Position numbers and translations under genes: made by a program. Shown piece after piece: positions 62,201-64,000 of a DNA stretch of 64,000 nucleotides; position 1 is the first letter of the stretch, and the number at the start of each line of letters is the position of its first letter. The notes beneath the pieces were generated by a model. The model was not told the DNA's origin. It did not search any database and saw nothing but the letters and a program-made list of their open reading frames with translations. Source of the stretch: Fibrobacteria bacterium (GTDB lineage Bacteria > Fibrobacterota > Fibrobacteria > UBA5070); contig JACKCV010000002.1 of assembly GCA_020633825.1 (NCBI GenBank), forward strand, positions 186,001 to 250,000, read 5' to 3'.

Positions 62201-64000
62201 GAGAAATTGATCTCTGGGTCACATCGGCGACGCCGCTTGTCCTGGACACCTTGTACGCTTCAAACTTCCTTCTTGGTCAGGGTTTGCCTGCGACCTACGC
62301 CCCGGTCACCTGGCGGATGCCTCCGTTGCCTCCCGCCCCGATTCCGAGTTCGGCCAGCTTCCTGGACTTCGATTGCGACGGCTACGCCGACAGCATCGAT
62401 GTCAAGCTGAAAGACCCCGCGGGGGTGAATGACAAGCTCAACGACAAGATCAAGATCGATTCCATCCATCTGGTCTACGGAAAAACCGACGTTTGGGCCA
62501 AATCGGGGTGGCGTGTCCTTGTCACGGACAGTTCTCGTGTGCGCATCGCGCTCCCTGTCGCATCCACCACCCGTGGAGATTTGAACGGCGTACTGAAATT
62601 CGCCTACACGGTGCAGCGTCCTCCCGTCCCGGATACGTCCTACTTCACTGCGATTGCTGCGATCGCGGACAAAGTCGGACCATCCCTGGTGGATACGGCC
62701 TATCTGGTGGAGAATTTCGGTCGCCCGACCACCAACGACACCCTCAAGCTGAAATTCTCCGAAGGCGTGAATTTCCCCGCCGGGGCATGGTCCCTGGTCA
62801 TCGTGGATGCAGCGGGTACCCCCGTGCCGAGTACCGGTTTGACGGTCGTTTCCTCCGAGGTGTCCGCCACCGACGCGACGCGGTTCACCGTGGTCTTCAG
62901 CGGAAACACCGCCGGCAACCTGGTTCGCCAGGGGTATCGTCTGAGACTGGATCCCACGGGAACCGCCGCCGATCTCGCAGGGAACCTTGCGGCCGGTGCG
63001 GAATGTGCTCCCGGGGTGCCTGTGGTGGAAATTCCCGCCCCGGTGCCGGTCGTGAAGGTCTGGTTGAAGTCCACCCTGGGGAATGGCCAAGCCGACAAAC
63101 TGTTCGTCCAAATGGCCAAGCCCACCAGCCGCAGCCTGAAGCCTACGGACCTTCCGGCGATCGTGCACCTGACGTGGGGAAGCACTCTCGACTCCGTGAC
63201 CGTTCTCGGAACCGGATTCGTCCAGAGTCCCCTCGACTCCACCATCTGGGAGATCGCCGTGGGGCCCATGGCCTTTGGCGCCACCATCGGATTCCAAGCC
63301 GATGGATCGGGCCAAGTCCTCTTCGCTGGTGCTGGTCGCGCCGGGGAGGCGTATTCGGTGATCGACTCCGTTTCACCAATCCCGGTGAAGGCCACCTTGG
63401 CTTATGGCGCGGGCAGCGACTTGCTGACGGTCACCTACTCCGAGCCCTTGGTGCTCGCCGCGACCTCGGGTGTCTACATGAACTGGAAGACGGGAATGGG
63501 AGCCGAACAGGCCGTTCCATCGGGAAATCCTTCCATGCTCCAGAACGATCCACGCGTTTGGGTCTTCCCGATGCCAGCAAAGGGGGCCACCAATCCCAAC
63601 CCCGGTGACTCGACACGGCTTCCCTTGGCAAACTCGAATCTCCTGGCTGCCAATGGAACTCCTCCGTCCAGCACTGCCGCCTCTCCCTTCGTCTTGGTCA
63701 ATGGTGGGGATCGCCCCCCGGCGAACGCCTGGTATCGTGACACCAATGCCGACGGCATCGTCGACTATGTCGGTATGGTGTTCGTCCAGCCGCTCAAGAC
63801 CTCCCCAAGCTTCGTGTTCAAGGTCGGCAACGAGACCCGCACGATCGATTCCACCAACGGGTTGGTTTTGAATGCCGGGCGGAACATTGCCGAGGTTTCC
63901 TTCGCGGCACTGCCCTTCACGGCCATCGTAACCGGGATCAACCCCCTCGACAGCCTGGGCTCCATGACTTCCACGATGGGAGAGGTGACCCTCACCAGTC
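59203..64000 (+). CDS. Giant secreted right-handed beta-helix protein with Ig-like repeats (3' end outside the window)
   Basis: An unbroken frame of 1599 codons runs from ATG 59203 (AGGAGAG 8 nt upstream) to the window edge. The signal peptide is VLGAIVALVLMPTTTRAQ. A beta-helix begins TVTVGAGGTYSTIQQAVNAC and spans about residues 30-560 (NVTIEGLNIDGI, NVVVRNNEIKNFY, HLIEKNLIHHNWWGI). From about residue 600 on, several Ig-like beta modules follow. Two short Ca-site-like segments appear: DFDCDGYADSIDV (about 1055) and DTNADGIVDYV (about 1513). Such segments are known in dockerin/type III repeats. It is exported and probably surface-bound or released. The enzyme activity is unknown. The C-terminal sorting signal is not visible. 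Confidence 0.85.
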   Translation, partial: MLQRAVAPKVGLFRWVLGAIVALVLMPTTTRAQITVTVGAGGTYSTIQQAVNACPTEGCVINLIDTTYFLSQEIWIEGKNNLTIQAAQNLQLAGKRPRIFTTFDLSMTRGTGANPTDPLRPAGWKRWPKTCKDETGGSLDTDNPFSTSGFQHNGLIVVYKSTNVTIEGLNIDGIRPMPFVNKGIWDCKYEVYFGNVGINLFQSKNVVVRNNEIKNFYSSIYMQNRNVGGAFAAPNPDDQDVKDIIPYSQYGKVGDHLIEKNLIHHNWWGIYDEMEWDIGSTIRYNILDSNANTRFKSTMDSSSDANNHVGGFMFVKDVMIVPHKIYNNTINGSAMVMGHGYFKPGVQHYFYNNLLTNWYRATPEQADQMGQERQILSWYKNFMYHNTFEIASDSGLQRQSMTSGNVNDTAACALSGQRAPCWITFDAKVDVFTGYQMNKLLWNGWEIAQGGNFTAMFNAAPYTVYNNQVVDIFGTNASGLIKSATGVGTAKRDISAQQNFWARDIPFISMKPGSAGYLEPKWGNATVDSTILDNGWDAAGNRDQDGSQVDRGAIPKSKGALVSPLTLKDQSIVKLDKTGLTVDFDYCLDGAGTWTNVRLEKVEYYNNIARATDDAPKPTPDWPVPSTLTNTGTDPEVGGCNTFSAKLPKAPVDSFARFDLIFSGDLNGQTIRSNVGVWIWRQTQYILDIYFTRPGGKDPLTTVKVGDPVDMHVRALRTDGTAQEVSPIDILTALPSRNTFLIAGDKQIVSGDTIGRAVASGTVFPIYFTESGMTTISMSGMIGKLPVPGSAGIRVRPGPPELAVWSDPPSYAAMDHSIPLDSLNPRVVPQSPTPLLIDVKDKYGNLVDTTGFVVIDTLMIDRNPTIMQFASDIAGPFAAKPWILPFPATGKMSVAVNLRGTEGTRFWGLASVQGKTAIDSGLMKVGKQLERLWFTPVAPIDTYVTVKQKVHIILSEDGILSKPTSAFATASVKLRSAKGTQFFATAASTTPLDSVSLIAGEIDLWVTSATPLVLDTLYASNFLLGQGLPATYAPVTWRMPPLPPAPIPSSASFLDFDCDGYADSIDVKLKDPAGVNDKLNDKIKIDSIHLVYGKTDVWAKSGWRVLVTDSSRVRIALPVASTTRGDLNGVLKFAYTVQRPPVPDTSYFTAIAAIADKVGPSLVDTAYLVENFGRPTTNDTLKLKFSEGVNFPAGAWSLVIVDAAGTPVPSTGLTVVSSEVSATDATRFTVVFSGNTAGNLVRQGYRLRLDPTGTAADLAGNLAAGAECAPGVPVVEIPAPVPVVKVWLKSTLGNGQADKLFVQMAKPTSRSLKPTDLPAIVHLTWGSTLDSVTVLGTGFVQSPLDSTIWEIAVGPMAFGATIGFQADGSGQVLFAGAGRAGEAYSVIDSVSPIPVKATLAYGAGSDLLTVTYSEPLVLAATSGVYMNWKTGMGAEQAVPSGNPSMLQNDPRVWVFPMPAKGATNPNPGDSTRLPLANSNLLAANGTPPSSTAASPFVLVNGGDRPPANAWYRDTNADGIVDYVGMVFVQPLKTSPSFVFKVGNETRTIDSTNGLVLNAGRNIAEVSFAALPFTAIVTGINPLDSLGSMTSTMGEVTLTS

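Overview
The window is about 64 kb of high-GC DNA from a Gram-negative bacterium. It encodes an outer membrane biogenesis set (BamA, Skp, LpxD, and a TamA/TamB pair), several predicted lipoproteins, Omp85 barrels and very large secreted right-handed beta-helix proteins. Together with the moxR-DUF58-bat operon, the DUF6588 remnant and the class II aldolase, this gene mix suggests the Fibrobacterota or a neighbouring FCB-type lineage. That assignment is an inference from gene content; no rRNA is present. GTG starts and 1-, 4- and 10-nt overlaps between consecutive genes are very common, so most genes sit in tight operons. No CRISPR array, insertion sequence, phage or plasmid gene was recognised.

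Layout. 1-5.6 kb: the 3' end of an unknown gene, a SPOR-domain protein diverging from a LytM-domain protein whose zinc ligands are lost, a radical SAM enzyme, RibD, a small barrel-like exported protein and a DUF1456 protein. 5.6-10 kb (minus strand): two aldolases (KDPG-type and DRE-TIM type), then methionine aminopeptidase with two exported proteins in one overlapping operon. 10-22.8 kb (plus strand): DapA and a sugar-nucleotide type SDR, TamB and TamA, then a (alpha/alpha)6 glycosidase-like protein overlapping a PHP-glycosyltransferase fusion. 23-29.6 kb: an ammonium channel behind a good sigma-54 promoter, an ion/citrate-type transporter, a GAF-GGDEF-EAL protein, class II fructose-bisphosphate aldolase and tRNA-Val(CAC).

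29.7-37.5 kb: a second barrel-like protein, then a minus-strand operon for an electron-transfer-flavoprotein system (FixC/FixX-like oxidoreductase, ETF-beta, and a single polypeptide fusing ETF-alpha to a large acyl-CoA dehydrogenase), diverging from feoA and an Nfu Fe-S carrier. 37.8-41.4 kb: a secreted beta-helix protein preceded by a CRP-like palindrome, and a DUF6588 gene broken by one in-frame stop. 41.6-48.7 kb: a seven-gene moxR/DUF58/DUF4381-like/batA/batB/batC/batD operon. 48.9-55 kb: CutA, a membrane protein, RarA, a DUF547 protein and ClpC. 55-59 kb: bamA-skp-lpxD. 59.2 kb to the end: a giant secreted beta-helix protein that runs off the window.

Most of this is envelope biology: barrel assembly, peptidoglycan-associated proteins, lipid A synthesis and secretion. 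The least ordinary items are the ETF-alpha/acyl-CoA dehydrogenase fusion operon, the PHP-GT4 fusion paired with a glycosidase, an Amt channel with Glu in place of the first twin-histidine, the zinc-less LytM protein whose 3' end lies opposite a possible membrane-protein gene, and the single-codon lesion in the DUF6588 gene.
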